The notes under the pieces are model-generated. The model saw only the letters and a list, made by a program, of their open reading frames with translations, was not told the DNA's origin and searched no databases. Positions 63,251 through 64,000 of a stretch of DNA of 64,000 nucleotides are shown in pieces. Made by a program: the position numbers and the translations under genes. Every line of letters begins with the position of its first letter. Position 1 is the first letter of the stretch. Origin of the DNA: Kaistia soli DSM 19436 (GTDB lineage Bacteria; Pseudomonadota; Alphaproteobacteria; Rhizobiales; Kaistiaceae); NCBI RefSeq assembly GCF_900129325.1, contig NZ_FQUP01000010.1:7501-71500 (forward strand), given 5' to 3'.

Positions 63251-63421
63251 TCAGGCGGCAGCCATGGAAGCACCGACGATTGTGTAGAGAGCCTGAACGG
63301 CATCTCGCAGCGCGGGGAACGCCGCGATTATGGCTCCGCTCATGAAAAGAGCGATCAGTCCATATTCGAGGGCGGTGGCGCCGGTTCGGTCTGCCAGGAG
63401 CCTGAAGAGGATCGACTTCAT
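63251..63421 (-). CDS. Divergent Flp-family pilin, 56 aa
   Basis: MKSILFRLLADRTGATALEY then GLIALFMSGAIIAAFPALRDAVQALYTIVGASMAAA. It has the Flp leader with cleavage expected after Gly14 (G-ATALEYG), Glu at +5 and a hydrophobic stretch. The C-terminal half differs wholly from the neighbouring repeated flp genes. It could be a minor pilin or a second type. It lies 40 bases after the first repeated flp copy and before cpaA. Confidence 0.88.
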   Translation of the reverse strand: MKSILFRLLADRTGATALEYGLIALFMSGAIIAAFPALRDAVQALYTIVGASMAAA

Positions 63422-63461
63422 CGAGACCTCCTGGGTCTAGCGCCAGCAGCGCCTTAGCGAC

Positions 63462-63638
63462 TTAGTTGGTCGCGTTCTGGACGGTGTTGCCGAGATTGGT
63501 GAAGGCGGTCGACAGATTGCCAGAGAGCGTCGTGATGCCCAGGATGATGCCGACGCTCATCAGCGCGGCGATCAGGCCGTATTCGATCGCGGTGGCACCG
63601 GACTCGTTCTTCACAAAACGGACGAAGAGAGACTTCAT
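63462..63638 (-). CDS. Flp-family pilin, tandem copy A
   Basis: A 58-residue protein: MKSLFVRFVKNESGATAIEY, GLIAALMSVGIILGITTLSG, NLSTAFTNLGNTVQNATN. The Flp motif G-ATAIEYGLIA predicts cleavage after Gly14, and the mature pilin has about 44 residues with one long hydrophobic helix. AGGAA stands 8 bases before the ATG. It is the major-pilin type; an identical protein is encoded at 63778-63954. Confidence 0.95.
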   Translation of the reverse strand: MKSLFVRFVKNESGATAIEYGLIAALMSVGIILGITTLSGNLSTAFTNLGNTVQNATN

Positions 63639-63648
63639 GGCTGTGTTC

Positions 63649-63738
63649 CTAGACGCTCATCAGCGCGGCGATCAGGCCGTATTCGATCGCGGTGGCACCG
63701 GACTCGTTCTTCACAAAACGGACGAAGAGAGACTTCAT
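63649..63738 (-). pseudogene. Truncated flp pilin, 29 codons
   Basis: It has codons 1-29 of the repeated flp gene (to ALMSV), then a TAG stop formed where the deletion joins the gene to the leader of copy A. Compared with a full unit, 116 bases are missing: the 3' end of this gene and most of the leader of copy A. The TAG overlaps the TAGGAA ribosome site of copy A, which is otherwise kept. It retains the leader peptide and the Glu+5, but lacks half the pilin. Confidence 0.85.
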
Positions 63739-63777
63739 GGCTGTGTTCCTATGGTTCGTGTTGGAAGAAGCGACGAC

Positions 63778-63954
63778 TTAGTTGGTCGCGTTTTGGACGG
63801 TGTTGCCGAGATTGGTGAAGGCGGTCGACAGATTGCCAGAGAGCGTCGTGATGCCCAGGATGATGCCGACGCTCATCAGCGCGGCGATCAGGCCGTATTC
63901 GATCGCGGTGGCACCGGACTCGTTCTTCACAAAACGGACGAAGAGAGACTTCAT
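63778..63954 (-). CDS. Flp-family pilin, tandem copy C
   Basis: A 58-residue protein identical to copy A, with the same leader (TAGGAACACAGCC before ATG). The only base difference from copy A seen is a synonymous Gln codon. It should be matured by CpaA and assembled by CpaF/TadBC. Whether copies are expressed together from an upstream promoter cannot be seen. Confidence 0.94.
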   Translation of the reverse strand: MKSLFVRFVKNESGATAIEYGLIAALMSVGIILGITTLSGNLSTAFTNLGNTVQNATN

Positions 63955-63993
63955 GGCTGTGTTCCTATGGTTCGTGTTGGAAGAAGCGACGAC

Positions 63994-64000
63994 TTAGTTG
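63994..64000 (-). CDS. Further flp copy, only stop end in window
   Basis: The last bases, ACTTAGTTG, match the 3' end (TAA stop and preceding codons) of the repeated flp genes at the 216-bp periodicity. The gene continues outside the window. Confidence 0.7.

Larger units (their letters stand above)
63462..64000. repeat. Tandem array of 216-bp flp units
   Basis: The unit is a 177-base gene plus a 39-base leader. The stop positions of the last two full-length units are 63778 and 63994, exactly 216 apart; a third, shortened unit and copy A precede them. Copies A and C differ at one base seen by eye (CAG vs CAA, both Gln). The array continues past the window edge. Confidence 0.9.

Noticed and set aside
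63462-64000. Repeats at the right end as a CRISPR array
   Set aside because: The unit is 216 bp and codes for pilins; no short spaced repeats with unique spacers are present.

Overview
The window is GC-rich chromosomal DNA of an alphaproteobacterium. It most likely belongs to the Hyphomicrobiales (Rhizobiales): the pairing of rpmH-rnpA-yidC-engB-argB-dapD with dapE/truA/fmt/def, two YejA paralogues ahead of yejBEF, a membrane-anchored CycM-type cytochrome c, and a Flp/Tad (cpa) pilus locus with CtrA-like boxes all fit that order. Genus is not resolved. No phage, integrase, transposase, CRISPR array or plasmid gene was found.

Layout. 1-6.6 kb is accessory metabolism: a partial aldo/keto reductase, a phosphate acyltransferase, a DUF4432 sugar-epimerase-like protein, an MFS transporter, a beta-propeller lactonase and an ArsR-SRPBCC pair. 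6.6-12.5 kb is a leftward housekeeping run, rpmH-rnpA-yidC-engB-argB-pyrimidine 5'-nucleotidase-dapD, with a good sigma-70-like promoter before rpmH. 12.9-14.7 kb holds an orphan sensor histidine kinase and tRNA-Arg(ACG). 14.9-25.8 kb is a second accessory block: an alpha/beta hydrolase with an operator-like palindrome on its promoter, four divergent regulator/enzyme pairs (three LysR, one AraC), and a GST-ArsR-SRPBCC operon preceded by two matching operator-like repeats. 25.9-41.5 kb is mostly housekeeping: hemN, dapE, truA-fmt-def, rmuC, recR-ybaB-dnaX with the SRP RNA in front, nudC, a family-25-like glycosyltransferase, pheA, kdsB and cytochrome c. 41.6-50.3 kb is a peptide ABC importer operon (yejA1-yejA2-yejB-yejE-yejF) ending in a hydroxyacid dehydrogenase. 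50.3-53.6 kb has GrpB-like, NlpC/P60, MarR-like and M17 aminopeptidase genes. 53.7-64 kb is the Tad pilus: a TadD-like lipoprotein facing a leftward run of flp pilins-cpaA-cpaB-cpaC-cpaD-cpaE-cpaF-tadB-tadC.

The most unusual structure is at the right edge. There, nearly identical flp pilin genes are arranged as 216-bp tandem units, and one unit carries a 116-bp deletion that leaves a 29-codon pilin fragment. The array runs off the window. Other items worth checking are the paired operators of the two ArsR-SRPBCC modules, the CtrA-like sites at both ends of the pilus locus, a perfect 13-bp-arm hairpin in the hemN leader, and direct repeats upstream of the MarR-like gene. I saw no clearly new multi-gene system; most genes belong to well-known families.
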